In this document: piece by piece, positions 52,489 through 60,907 of the stretch
Numbering within the stretch: position 1 is the first letter of the stretch
Layout of the letters: every line of letters starts with the position of its first letter
From: an uncultured Eisenbergiella sp.
GTDB lineage: Bacteria > Bacillota > Clostridia > Lachnospirales > Lachnospiraceae
Assembly (NCBI GenBank): GCA_910585455.1
Contig: CAJUEL010000010.1
Location: 1-64,000, forward strand
Reading direction: 5' to 3'
DNA length: 64,000 bases
The notes under the pieces: generated by a model
The model's database searches: none
What the model saw: the letters and a program-made list of their open reading frames with translations, nothing else
What the model was told of the DNA's origin: nothing
Made by a program: the position numbers and the translations under genes

Positions 52489-54201
52489 TCAGCCTGCCTC
52501 TGCTCCTCTTCCGAATCGGACCTCGCAGTCCTTACGGTAAAAGGCGATTCCATAGCAGTCTATTTTCCGATACCCTTCCCTGCGCAGCTCATCCGCATAT
52601 CTTTTCTCATAAATCTGCCGCAGCGCTTTTTCCGCATCCGCCTCCAGGTCATCAATATGCTCCGACACCTTAAACTCCAGAATAAACGCCCTTCCACGCA
52701 GAGACGGGCTTTTAATCATGAGATCGGAGCGTCCATTTCCTGACTCCCTGTTGGATTTTACAAGGTAATTCTCGCTCTGGCTCAGGATCCCGGCAAGAAA
52801 ACCATGGTAAAAGTTCTCCGCACTGTCATAAAAGCTGATCGTAGAAAAAAGCTGGCTGTTTATGATATCCCTGACCCTTTCCACATTCCCTTCCTCTATT
52901 CCCCGATACAGTTCTCTGAAATCCTGCTTCGCAAGGTTTTGGTCAATCCAGCCAAGGATTGTATTCTGATAGATGGTCTTTACCTCCGTATCAGGGATCC
53001 GCAGCCGTAAAAAAACAGACGATTCCTTAAAATATTCGCTTTCCTTGGTCAGATAGCCGGTAAAATACAGGAAATTCCACAGGTTCTCCCCCCGGCTATG
53101 CATATCGCCATAGGTGATCTCCTCATGCACCCGCACATCCAACGCTTTTCCTGCCAGAAGGGTCTCGATCTGTCCCTTCGTCTCCCTGTCAGCACGGACG
53201 ATCAAATCCCTGATAATATTGTTGGAACTGGTATTGATCCAGTAAGGTCGCGGGAAAGCGCTGCTATCCGCATACAGATCATACAAAAAATTGATCACGC
53301 TCCATGGATTATAAATTTCTGAGGCTCCAAACTTATATCCATCATACCATTCCTTCATGAGAGGGAACCGTTTTTCCACTTCATAATCACACATCATCTG
53401 ATAAACCTCCGGCTCCGTAAAGCCGAAATGCTCACTGTATCTCTGATCCAGTATCGAAATGATTCTCAGATGATTTAATCCGGTAAAAATGCTTTCCTTT
53501 GAAATGCGGAGACAACCGGTTATGACAGCAAATTGTAAATAGTCATTCGTTTTCAATCCGGCTTCAAAGAATGACCGGATAAAATCCACCATTCGTTCAT
53601 AAAATCCGTTAAAATATGCATTTTCCAGCGGGACATCATACTCATCGATCAAAATCACCGTATTTTTCCCCGTTATGCTGTGCATACAACGGCAAAAAAG
53701 CTGCAATGAGTTTCTGTACTCCCGCTCCTCCGCTTCTTCCTCTGCGATCGCCATGTAGCGTCCGTATTCCTTTGCCGAAAGCCTGTCCTTCCCTGCTTCC
53801 ACAACATCCCGGTGTCTGCCAAACTCAGCAGCAATCTCTGCCCGCATCATGTAGAAGGCCGTCTCTGGCTCCCGCTGTCTGGCGGATTTCAGCGTCAGAT
53901 TCAAAACCGGATACGCTCCCATCAAGGAAGTATAAGCCTCACCCTCATTCATGATTTTCATTCCGTGAAAAAGCGTTTTGTTCTGCTGGTTTTTCTCCCT
54001 GTCCCCGGTATCTTCAAAAAAATAACGCAGCATGCTCAGATTCAATGTTTTTCCGAAACGTCTGGGACGAAGAAAAAGATTGGCTTCTCCCTTCATATCC
54101 AAAAGCTCTTTGATAAACATGGTTTTGTCCACATAACAATAACCACCTGTAATTATTTTTTCAAAATTATCAACACCGATGGGCAACGGCTTTTTCATCA
54201 T
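52489..54201 (-). CDS. AAA-ATPase-like / PD-(D/E)XK nuclease family protein (third copy)
   Basis: The 570-residue protein has the same order as the copy at 47488: CYVDKTMFIKELL, P-loop LRPRRFGKTLNLSML, Walker B TVILIDEYDVPLENAY, EWYDGYKFGASEIYNPWS and a C-terminal SNRESGNGRSDLMI with ILEFKVSEH. The two are clear paralogs although only moderately similar. Two ATGs in tandem (54201, 54198) follow GGAGG by 5 and 8 bases. Upstream lies a hairpin-rich stretch with no gene. Confidence 0.88.
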   Translation of the reverse strand: MMKKPLPIGVDNFEKIITGGYCYVDKTMFIKELLDMKGEANLFLRPRRFGKTLNLSMLRYFFEDTGDREKNQQNKTLFHGMKIMNEGEAYTSLMGAYPVLNLTLKSARQREPETAFYMMRAEIAAEFGRHRDVVEAGKDRLSAKEYGRYMAIAEEEAEEREYRNSLQLFCRCMHSITGKNTVILIDEYDVPLENAYFNGFYERMVDFIRSFFEAGLKTNDYLQFAVITGCLRISKESIFTGLNHLRIISILDQRYSEHFGFTEPEVYQMMCDYEVEKRFPLMKEWYDGYKFGASEIYNPWSVINFLYDLYADSSAFPRPYWINTSSNNIIRDLIVRADRETKGQIETLLAGKALDVRVHEEITYGDMHSRGENLWNFLYFTGYLTKESEYFKESSVFLRLRIPDTEVKTIYQNTILGWIDQNLAKQDFRELYRGIEEGNVERVRDIINSQLFSTISFYDSAENFYHGFLAGILSQSENYLVKSNRESGNGRSDLMIKSPSLRGRAFILEFKVSEHIDDLEADAEKALRQIYEKRYADELRREGYRKIDCYGIAFYRKDCEVRFGRGAEAG

Positions 54202-54244
54202 CCTACCCTCCATGTCGCCGCTTCGCGGCGACTCAAATCGGAAT

Positions 54245-54338
54245 GAAGAATGCCTGCTTTTCAAGGCATTCTTCTGCGTGAAGCTTTAGATTTTCTTAGG
54301 CGGCGTCTTTTTAGACGCCTTAGAAAATCTCTTCACGC
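54245..54338. repeat. Two tandem hairpins upstream of the AAA gene
   Basis: The first hairpin has arms GAAGAATGCCT (54245-54255) and AGGCATTCTTC (54264-54274). The second spans 54276-54338 with outer arms GCGTGAAG/CTTCACGC and inner AGATTTTC.../...GAAAATCT plus GGCGTC/GACGCC. They would form in the leader of the AAA transcript and may act as terminator or attenuator. Confidence 0.5.
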
Positions 54339-54443
54339 TGCCTCCGGCACAAAGCTGCTCTTATCTCTTTTTTCAATTATACCCCATCCTGTCCTCTTTC
54401 ACAATTGATTATTCATTGTTGATTTCAGACATCCTGTTACTGT

Positions 54444-54785
54444 GTTACTTTTCACGGGGTGGGGAGAAAGGCCGGGCGGGGCAGCCAGGGCAGGGAGCAG
54501 CGGAAAGATGGGCGGCGGCGGACACAGGCTGTTTCCTGACGCTTTTATCCGGAGCGGAGAAATTCCCAAAATGACAGGATATTCCTGGGACAGGGCGCAA
54601 AACTGTCTGAACGCAGTGAGTTTTTTTGCGCCCTGTCCCGTTTGGGAATAGCCGGTCATTTTGTGGAATTACCCGCTCTGGATAATGCGGCTGGAAACAG
54701 TCTGTGTCCGCCGCCGCCCATCTTTCCGCTGCTCCCTGCCCTGTCTGCCCCGCCCGGTCTTTCTCCCCACCCCGTGAAAAGTAAC
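54444..54785. mobile_element. Long hairpin element with 8-bp target duplication
   Basis: The 342-bp element starts GTTACTTTTCACGGGGTGGG and ends CCCACCCCGTGAAAAGTAAC; the arms pair along most of their length, with an apical GAACGCAGTGAGTTT. It is bracketed by the direct repeat GTTACTGT (54436-54443 and 54786-54793), as expected after transposition. Its central part is clearly related to the element at 20009, sharing CGGACACAGGCTGTTTCC and GCGGAGAAATTCCCAAAA. No transposase or other coding capacity. Confidence 0.78.
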
Positions 54786-54786
54786 G

Positions 54787-55533
54787 TTACTGTTCGTTCG
54801 CTCCGTGACCAGTGACAACATCCTTCATCATGCGCGTGGACATCAGACAGCTTTCTCCGTTTGGGAAAAAAATCACCCGCTTTTTTGTGTCCACTTCCTT
54901 TATGTTCTTTTTGTTTACCAGAAATGACCGGTGGCAGCGCACAAAGCCATCGCCCAATGAGCCTGCCAGCTCTTTTATGGCGCCGGAAAATTCAATCTGA
55001 CGGTCCCTCGCGTGAAGAATGACCTTGTGGATATTGCCGGAGGTTTCAAAAAAGAAAATATCATCATAATCCACTCTGATCTTTCGTCCGCCGGTTTCAA
55101 TCGTATAGACCTTATGCGTCCTGTTGGTCTTTCGCGTATAGCGTTCCATCGCCTGGAACAGACATTCCCGGATTTTCACCTTCATTTCGGCGGGATTGTC
55201 CTTTAATACGAAGTCCATCGCCTCCACCCGATATTGAAAGGTCATGTAGCTCAGCTCAGAATGTGCGGTTATGAACACGATGAAGCCGCGGGGATCAAAC
55301 AGCCTGATCTGTTGTGCCAGCTTCATTCCGTTCATGCTGCTGTTTAGGTCAATATCAAGGAAATAAATGCCCGTGTTCTGACTGGTCCTGACCTTGTCCA
55401 GCAGCGCATAAGGGTCTCCCGTATCCAAAACAAGCCGCATATCCAGCTCTTCTATCAGCACCGCGTTTTGAATGATCCGCACGACATTTTGCCGCTGTAT
55501 GGCATGATCCTCGCACACAAAGATGTTCAGCAT
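54787..55533 (-). CDS. LytTR-family response regulator (AgrA-like)
   Basis: The 248-residue protein has a receiver domain (FVCEDHAIQRQNVV acidic pair, phospho-acceptor in IYFLDIDLNSSMNGMK) and a C-terminal LytTR domain (RKIRVDYDDIFFFETSGNIH, then DGFVRCHRSFLVNKKNI). The receiver has the FxCED start and long loops of AgrA rather than the form at 10406. AAAGGAAGGGAAAT precedes the start at 55533. The stop TAA lies in the direct repeat next to the hairpin element. It follows its kinase gene by 13 bp. Confidence 0.92.
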   Translation of the reverse strand: MLNIFVCEDHAIQRQNVVRIIQNAVLIEELDMRLVLDTGDPYALLDKVRTSQNTGIYFLDIDLNSSMNGMKLAQQIRLFDPRGFIVFITAHSELSYMTFQYRVEAMDFVLKDNPAEMKVKIRECLFQAMERYTRKTNRTHKVYTIETGGRKIRVDYDDIFFFETSGNIHKVILHARDRQIEFSGAIKELAGSLGDGFVRCHRSFLVNKKNIKEVDTKKRVIFFPNGESCLMSTRMMKDVVTGHGANEQ

Positions 55534-55546
55534 ATTTCCCTTCCTT

Positions 55547-56851
55547 TCATCCGGCGGCAATCTCCATATGCTGTATGAAGCAGCCGTCCCGCATCGCTGT
55601 TTCCAGCAGCACATTGTCGTAGGAACCGATGATTTTCATAGCGTTGGAAAGCCCGATCCCCTGATGCCCGCTCTTCGTGCTGAATCCCTTTTGATTCAGC
55701 CGGTGCAGCGCCTGACCGTTCTCCAAAAAACGATTGCTTATGAGGATCGACACACTGTCCGCATTCCGCATGATATGAAAACCGATTTGCGGCTGTTTGG
55801 CCTCTGACGCAGCTTCGATCGCATTGTCCAGAAAAATCCCCAGTATTCTGGCAAGATCCACGGTGTCCATCGCAAAGCCATCCACTCTGTCGGGAATGTC
55901 AATCGTGACATCGATCCCGGATTCATGGGCATAAATCATTTTTGCGGAAACCAGGCTTTTGATTTCCAGCACGCCAATGTTTCCAAGCTGATTCAGCTTA
56001 TAATCCCCCTGGTCAATCAGGCGCTTTGTGGGGAAGATTTTATCCTCAAAAAATTTCTTCAATCCGTCCATATCGCAATTCTCCATATAGCCGGACATGG
56101 AGAGCAGGATATTCACGTAGTCATGCTTAAAGGAGCGCAGAGAATCATACATGGCTTCCAGATTGTGCGCATAGTCCTGCAGATCCTGCAGAGCCTTCTG
56201 CTTTGCCTCCGTCTGTATTTTTTCCAGCCAGGAACAGCGCATGGCAAGAAGCAGAAAAAGCATCACAAGCAAATACCCTGAAATATGCAGCGCATTATTA
56301 TAGATCAGCCTGCCGATCGAACCGCCCTGTCCCGGAATCAGATTGTCGAACAGATAGATGGTGATCAGGAGCAGCAACGCGGCATCGATCAAATACCAGG
56401 TCTGCGAAAGGCGCAAAATCCCCTTGCCTGGCAGCAATATCTTTCGAAGCAGTCTGCCGCAAAGCAGCGTGATCGCATAAAACAGCAGCATGCGAAGCAG
56501 CCAGATGGTAAAGGCAGCATACGGTTGACCGGACAGAGCCGGGGAAATCAACATATCCCGCAAAACAACCAGCAAATTATCTGTCACAACGCCAAGAACA
56601 CATCCGAGCATGCCCATACAGATATTCCGGGATGCGGTATCCCGGCAGGTGACTAATCCATAGATGCAGACCGCCACCAGAATGCCGAACAGACCGTATG
56701 GGATACAGCCAAGGAACGTGACAGGCATTCCGGCGAGCAACAGCAGCGCATAAAGCGCCAGAAACGCTCTCAGCCGCATGCGCTGCGGCCACACATTGTA
56801 AATGGCAAGGGAAAGCTGAAAAAAAGACAGTAGCATGCCAATAAATTGCAC
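55547..56851 (-). CDS. GHKL sensor histidine kinase (AgrC-like)
   Basis: The 434-residue kinase starts at a GTG (56851) with GGGAGGGG 6 bases upstream. Residues about 5-200 form six membrane helices. The dimerisation helix contains the acceptor His in SFKHDYVNILLSM. The HATPase_c_5 domain has ILGIFLDNAIEAASEA and GHQGIGLSNAM. AgrC-type kinases sense peptides; no AgrD/AgrB-like pair is visible here. It precedes its regulator by 13 bp and has a near-consensus promoter. Confidence 0.9.
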   Translation of the reverse strand: MQFIGMLLSFFQLSLAIYNVWPQRMRLRAFLALYALLLLAGMPVTFLGCIPYGLFGILVAVCIYGLVTCRDTASRNICMGMLGCVLGVVTDNLLVVLRDMLISPALSGQPYAAFTIWLLRMLLFYAITLLCGRLLRKILLPGKGILRLSQTWYLIDAALLLLITIYLFDNLIPGQGGSIGRLIYNNALHISGYLLVMLFLLLAMRCSWLEKIQTEAKQKALQDLQDYAHNLEAMYDSLRSFKHDYVNILLSMSGYMENCDMDGLKKFFEDKIFPTKRLIDQGDYKLNQLGNIGVLEIKSLVSAKMIYAHESGIDVTIDIPDRVDGFAMDTVDLARILGIFLDNAIEAASEAKQPQIGFHIMRNADSVSILISNRFLENGQALHRLNQKGFSTKSGHQGIGLSNAMKIIGSYDNVLLETAMRDGCFIQHMEIAAG

Positions 56852-56884
56852 GATAAGCCCCTCCCTTTTCAAATTCCTTCCCTG

Positions 56885-56913
56885 ATTATACTGTATGTGA
56901 TTCCCGGTATCAA
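56885..56913 (-). promoter_or_regulatory. Near-consensus sigma-A promoter of the kinase-regulator operon
   Basis: On the minus strand TTGATA (56908-56913) and TATAAT (56885-56890) are separated by exactly 17 bp, 34 bp upstream of the GTG start. Confidence 0.8.
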
Positions 56914-57079
56914 GCGTCGCCCTGCGAAAATGATGAATAAATGCACAGACCGGCAGGGAAAAAACGCACTTACGCACGGATTCATACATATTATGACGGT
57001 TTTGGGAAAACGGATGTTTTTTCTGATATACTGCTCTACGATAAAAATACGCAGCTATTTTGAAAGGAGACCGGAAGAT

Positions 57080-57265
57080 ATGAAACATTTTTTAAAAGCG
57101 GCGGCAATCACAGTGATGATACTGATCGTTTTATTGGCAGTCAACGTGATTTGCAATGTGAATGGCCATGAATTAGATGCGGTAATGACAGGCGTCGTAG
57201 CGTCCATCGGCGCGTTGCTGATTGACAGCGGATTGGCCAGGCATGAAAAAAACAGGGAGTCCTGA
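57080..57265 (+). CDS. Small membrane protein divergent from the LytTR system
   Basis: The 61-residue protein has two hydrophobic helices (FLKAAAITVMILIVLLAVNV and TGVVASIGALLIDSG) joined by CNVNGHELDA, and a charged tail ARHEKNRES. AAAGGAG and GGAAGAT precede the ATG, and a TATACT box lies near 57025. Its position divergent from the AgrC/AgrA-like operon suggests control by that system. Function unknown. Confidence 0.65.
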   Translation: MKHFLKAAAITVMILIVLLAVNVICNVNGHELDAVMTGVVASIGALLIDSGLARHEKNRES

Positions 57266-57286
57266 AAAAATGTGCGCAAAGCGCTC

Positions 57287-57315
57287 GCTGCCCGCCTGTA
57301 TCACAAGCGGGCAGC
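57287..57315 (+). terminator. Hairpin after the small membrane-protein gene
   Basis: Perfect 9-bp arms GCTGCCCGC and GCGGGCAGC are followed by GGGCTTCTGTGTCTT. It also lies between this gene and the convergent arabinofuranosidase gene. The T-run is weak. Confidence 0.5.
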
Positions 57316-57343
57316 GGGCTTCTGTGTCTTCTGCCAATATCTT

Positions 57344-59308
57344 TTATAAAACAAGCGAAATCCGCGCCACCGTAAAGCTCATCGGCTCCAGCCCAAGCGT
57401 TCCGCCAAAATCCGCCTTTTTCTCCCGCAAAGCAACCTTATGCGGCTCCTCGATGCAGTTATAATCCGCTTCCTGCCCCGCAAGAACCTGCATGGACATC
57501 TGCCCTGCCTTCCAGCCCTCCGGCAGCGAAAGCTCCAGCTCCTTTTGGCCGGCATTATGGTTCACCGCCTTTACGATCAGCTCGTTATTCTTCTCATCCA
57601 GGCTCACATTGACATAAATCTCTTCCGCCCGCAGCGCTTTCTCCTGTCCGTCCATCGGCACGGTGACGGTACCCATATTTTCTCCATACATCTTCTGCAC
57701 GTAATAGCTGGGCGTCCCGTAGGCGCACGTTTCATCAAACCAGATCATGTCCGGCGACCACTGGGCGTAACCGACGCGGGCAAACAGGGGCGCATAGGAG
57801 GCCAGCACCACCACGTCGGCGTTTCGCTCCACGCCGGTCAGAAACGCCGCTTCCGCCAACGCGCCGCCCAGCGTGTTCGCATCGGGCAGGTTCATGCCGC
57901 TTGTCGGATGCGCCGCGTATTCTCCGGAAAATACCTTCACATTGCGGGGATAATTATCATAAAAATCCGTATGGGCGTAAAACCACTCCGGCTTCACATA
58001 ATAATGCTCGTCCACCGCATAGCAGAAGTTCTCCCGCTTTGCTTCCTCCTGATAAAATTTCCAGGCATCCCGATAGTGGTCGGAGGTGATATCCGGTCCC
58101 GCGGAGCCGATCAGCTTCATTTCGGGATATTTTTCGTGGATCGCCTTTTCAAAAGCCCGGTATCTATCGAAGAACCTGCTCTCCTTCGTTTCCCACTGTT
58201 CATTGCCAATGCCCAGCATATGCAGGTCAAAGGGCGCAGGATGTCCCATTTTTGCCCGCAGACTGCCCCAGGGCGTATCCGCCGCCCCCGTGGCGAATTC
58301 CACCAGATCCAACGCATCCTGTATAAATTCGGAAAAAGCGGGATCCTCCGGCTCCACCAGCTCATAGGACTGATACTGGCAGGCCAGACCGACATTTAAA
58401 ACCGGCAGTGGCTGCGCGCCGATCATTTCACACAGCAGAAAATACTCATAATAGCCCAGCCCCAGCGTCTGGTTGTAATGCGCATATTGGGTATGCCAGC
58501 CGTTTTCCTCATTGGTACCGTGCACCGCCCAACGGTTAAAATTCGACCTTCTTCCCTCCGGTCTTCCCACGCTTTCCTTCCAGCGATAACGGTTCTCCAG
58601 CGTATCTCCCTCGATGATGCAGCCGCCCGGAAAGCGCAGAAATCCGGGATGCAGCCCCTTTAACAGCTCAAACAGATCCTTCCGGAAAACGCCCGCCACC
58701 GCGTCTGCGGGCATCATGGAAATGAAATCAAATTCCACCGCGCCGGGCTCATCCAGGGATATCACAAAGAGCGCCCCTTTCGTATCCGCCCTGGCCGTCA
58801 GCATCACCTCGTAACGGTTCCATTTCTGCCAGCTGCCCTTTTCGACATGGATACAGGACACTCTGGCCTCCCCATAGCACTGTCCGTCCTTTTGCACCGA
58901 AACCTTCAGATCGCCCGCATAGGACGCCATCCTCGCATAAAAGGATACCCGATACTCCTTGTCCTTCTCCAGATACAGTCCCCGGTACGCCTGGTTGGAA
59001 AAGCCCTGTCCCGCCGCCGTCGCCGTAAAGCGCAGATAATGGGGATTGGCGCGCCCCAGGGGGCTTCCGGACACATATTCCATCCGCCCTTCTCCACATT
59101 CCTTCGTCGCTGCCCAGCCATAACCATAATCCGCCTTCGTGTAATAATCTCCCTTGTCCCCGTAGCAGTCCACAAATTCAAAGGATCTGTTCTCGATCAG
59201 CTCCGCGTACAGCCCGCCGTCCGCAGCATAATTAATGTCCTCAAAAAACAGCCCAATCATCCCGTCCGCAACAGGAACCCCTTTTTTGTCCGAAATCTGC
59301 AGTCTCAT
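57344..59308 (-). CDS. Alpha-L-arabinofuranosidase, GH51 family
   Basis: The 654-residue cytosolic enzyme (no signal peptide) releases arabinose from arabinan or arabinoxylan fragments. It opens with GLFFEDINYAADGGLYAELI, the family's start, and has a carbohydrate-binding-like insert (about 70-190). A TIM barrel follows with GGCIIEGDTLENRYRWK and the acid/base Glu in GIGNEQWE (about 366). The likely nucleophile is Glu in VFSGEYAAH (about 462), followed by a C-terminal beta domain. GGAGGGTGAAC sets the start. It lies 15 bp upstream of no sugar transporter but beside the amino-acid ABC genes, 15 bp after the ATPase stop. Confidence 0.93.
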   Translation of the reverse strand: MRLQISDKKGVPVADGMIGLFFEDINYAADGGLYAELIENRSFEFVDCYGDKGDYYTKADYGYGWAATKECGEGRMEYVSGSPLGRANPHYLRFTATAAGQGFSNQAYRGLYLEKDKEYRVSFYARMASYAGDLKVSVQKDGQCYGEARVSCIHVEKGSWQKWNRYEVMLTARADTKGALFVISLDEPGAVEFDFISMMPADAVAGVFRKDLFELLKGLHPGFLRFPGGCIIEGDTLENRYRWKESVGRPEGRRSNFNRWAVHGTNEENGWHTQYAHYNQTLGLGYYEYFLLCEMIGAQPLPVLNVGLACQYQSYELVEPEDPAFSEFIQDALDLVEFATGAADTPWGSLRAKMGHPAPFDLHMLGIGNEQWETKESRFFDRYRAFEKAIHEKYPEMKLIGSAGPDITSDHYRDAWKFYQEEAKRENFCYAVDEHYYVKPEWFYAHTDFYDNYPRNVKVFSGEYAAHPTSGMNLPDANTLGGALAEAAFLTGVERNADVVVLASYAPLFARVGYAQWSPDMIWFDETCAYGTPSYYVQKMYGENMGTVTVPMDGQEKALRAEEIYVNVSLDEKNNELIVKAVNHNAGQKELELSLPEGWKAGQMSMQVLAGQEADYNCIEEPHKVALREKKADFGGTLGLEPMSFTVARISLVL

Positions 59309-59323
59309 GTTCACCCTCCACCT

Positions 59324-60073
59324 TTATATCAAAACCTTTGCCAGAAAATCCTTCAGTCTCTCATCCTTCGGATGATTGAAAAGCTCCTGTGGCGCGGCAT
59401 CCTCCCGGATCTGGCCGTCCGCCATGAACACCACGCGGCTCGCCACCTCTTTGGCAAAACCCATCTCGTGGGTCACGATCACCATGGTCATGCCGCTTTG
59501 GGCCAGGTCGCGCATCATATCCAGCACCTCGCCCACCATCTCAGGGTCGAGCGCCGAGGTCGGCTCGTCGAACAGCATCACATCCGGCTCCATCGCCAGC
59601 GCGCGCACAATGGCGATTCTCTGCTTCTGACCACCGGAAAGCCGGTTGGGATACTCGTCCCGCTTATCCTCCAGTCCGATTCTTTCCAAAAGCTCTACGG
59701 CCTTTTTCTCCGCCTCTTCCTTCGTCATCAGCTTCAAATGCACGGGAGCCATCGTAATATTCTGCATCACCGTTTTGTGGGGAAACAGGTTGAAATGCTG
59801 AAACACCATTCCCATTTTCCGGCGGTGCAGATCCACATCCACCTTCCTGTCCGCGAGATTAACTCCTTCAAAAAGCACCTCACCCTGCGTGGGCGTTTCC
59901 AGAAGATTTAAGCTGCGCAAAAAAGTGGATTTTCCCGAACCGGAAGGACCGATGATGGCGACCACCTCGCCCCGGGCAATATCCAGACTACAATGATCCA
60001 GCGCCTTCACCGTACCGCCGTTAAATTCTTTTACCAGATTTCTGACGGAAATCAATTTATCTTTGGTCGCCAC
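59324..60073 (-). CDS. Polar amino-acid ABC transporter, ATP-binding subunit
   Basis: The 249-residue ATPase shows Walker A IIGPSGSGKSTFLRSLNLLE, Q-loop VFQHFNLFPH, signature LSGGQKQRIAIVRALA, Walker B VMLFDEPTSALDPE and switch His VTHEMGFA. The sequence is typical of GlnQ/HisP-like importers. It overlaps the permease gene by 17 bp. Confidence 0.95.
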   Translation of the reverse strand: MATKDKLISVRNLVKEFNGGTVKALDHCSLDIARGEVVAIIGPSGSGKSTFLRSLNLLETPTQGEVLFEGVNLADRKVDVDLHRRKMGMVFQHFNLFPHKTVMQNITMAPVHLKLMTKEEAEKKAVELLERIGLEDKRDEYPNRLSGGQKQRIAIVRALAMEPDVMLFDEPTSALDPEMVGEVLDMMRDLAQSGMTMVIVTHEMGFAKEVASRVVFMADGQIREDAAPQELFNHPKDERLKDFLAKVLI

Positions 60074-60761
60074 GTCTCATCCTCCTCTCGATCGCTTCGA
60101 TGATTTTGCTCGCGGGATAGTTGATGCAGAAATAGATCAAAGCCGCCACCACATAGGGTCCCAGCGTGATATAGGTCGTCGCCGCCACGGTCTTTGCCGC
60201 CCACATCAGCTCCATCATGCCCAGCGTGGAGCAAATGGAGGATTCCTTCACCATCGTGATGATCTCATTCGCCAGCGCGGGAAGCACGTTTTTGATCGCC
60301 TGCGGCAGCACCACCTTCGTCATCGCCGCCGCCGAAGAAAGCCCCAGGCTGCGCGCCGCTTCCGTCTGCCCTGCGTCCACCGCCAGAATTCCTGCGCGGA
60401 AAATCTCCGCCACATACGCCGCGCTGTTTAACGACAGCGCCACAACGCCCGGAATAAACATGGCGATATTGATGAAGCCGAATATGTACACCGTAGGAAT
60501 TTTAATGAAGTTAAACAGCCCGAAATAAATCAGGGAAATCTGCACCAGAAGCGGCGTCGCACGGAAAATATCGATATAAAGCCCGGACAGAAACCGGACC
60601 ACCTTATTCTTGCTCAGCCGCAGAATCGCCAGCAGCATTGCCGGGATGATTGCCAGCAATACCGCGGTCACGGACAAAAGCAGCGTATACTCGATACCCT
60701 GCACAAACATCGTCCAGTATTTGGGTAAAAAAGAAAAATTAAAAAAACTTGTTGTTGACAT
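60057..60761 (-). CDS. Polar amino-acid ABC transporter, permease
   Basis: The 234-residue membrane subunit has about five helices and the HisM-type signature LNSAAYVAEIFRAGILAVDA followed by the EAA loop GQTEAARSLGLSSAAAM. GGAGAGGGAGCAG precedes the start at 60761. Only one permease gene is present, so it probably forms a homodimer. Confidence 0.95.
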   Translation of the reverse strand: MSTTSFFNFSFLPKYWTMFVQGIEYTLLLSVTAVLLAIIPAMLLAILRLSKNKVVRFLSGLYIDIFRATPLLVQISLIYFGLFNFIKIPTVYIFGFINIAMFIPGVVALSLNSAAYVAEIFRAGILAVDAGQTEAARSLGLSSAAAMTKVVLPQAIKNVLPALANEIITMVKESSICSTLGMMELMWAAKTVAATTYITLGPYVVAALIYFCINYPASKIIEAIERRMRRGDQR

Positions 60762-60824
60762 CTGCTCCCTCTCCGGCGGCATGCCGTTCCTGTTCGGCTT
60801 CCGCCCCTGCTATGCTGTTGGCAA

Positions 60825-60845
60825 CAGCGGGCAGACTGCCCGCTG
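60825..60845. promoter_or_regulatory. Intercistronic hairpin between binding-protein and permease genes
   Basis: CAGCGGGCA-GAC-TGCCCGCTG is a perfect 9-bp stem with a 3-base loop in the 146-bp gap. Such stems commonly stabilise the upstream binding-protein mRNA or lower downstream expression. Confidence 0.55.
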
Positions 60846-60907
60846 TATCGTGTTACTCAGCTAAACGCTCTCCTGCAAAGCAACGGCGCATGTGTGATGC
60901 AATGCGA

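Noticed and set aside
47346..54347. Shared 15-mer TTCACGCTGCCTCCG upstream of two AAA genes
   Set aside because: It is on opposite strands relative to the genes and not extended; too little to claim a regulatory site.
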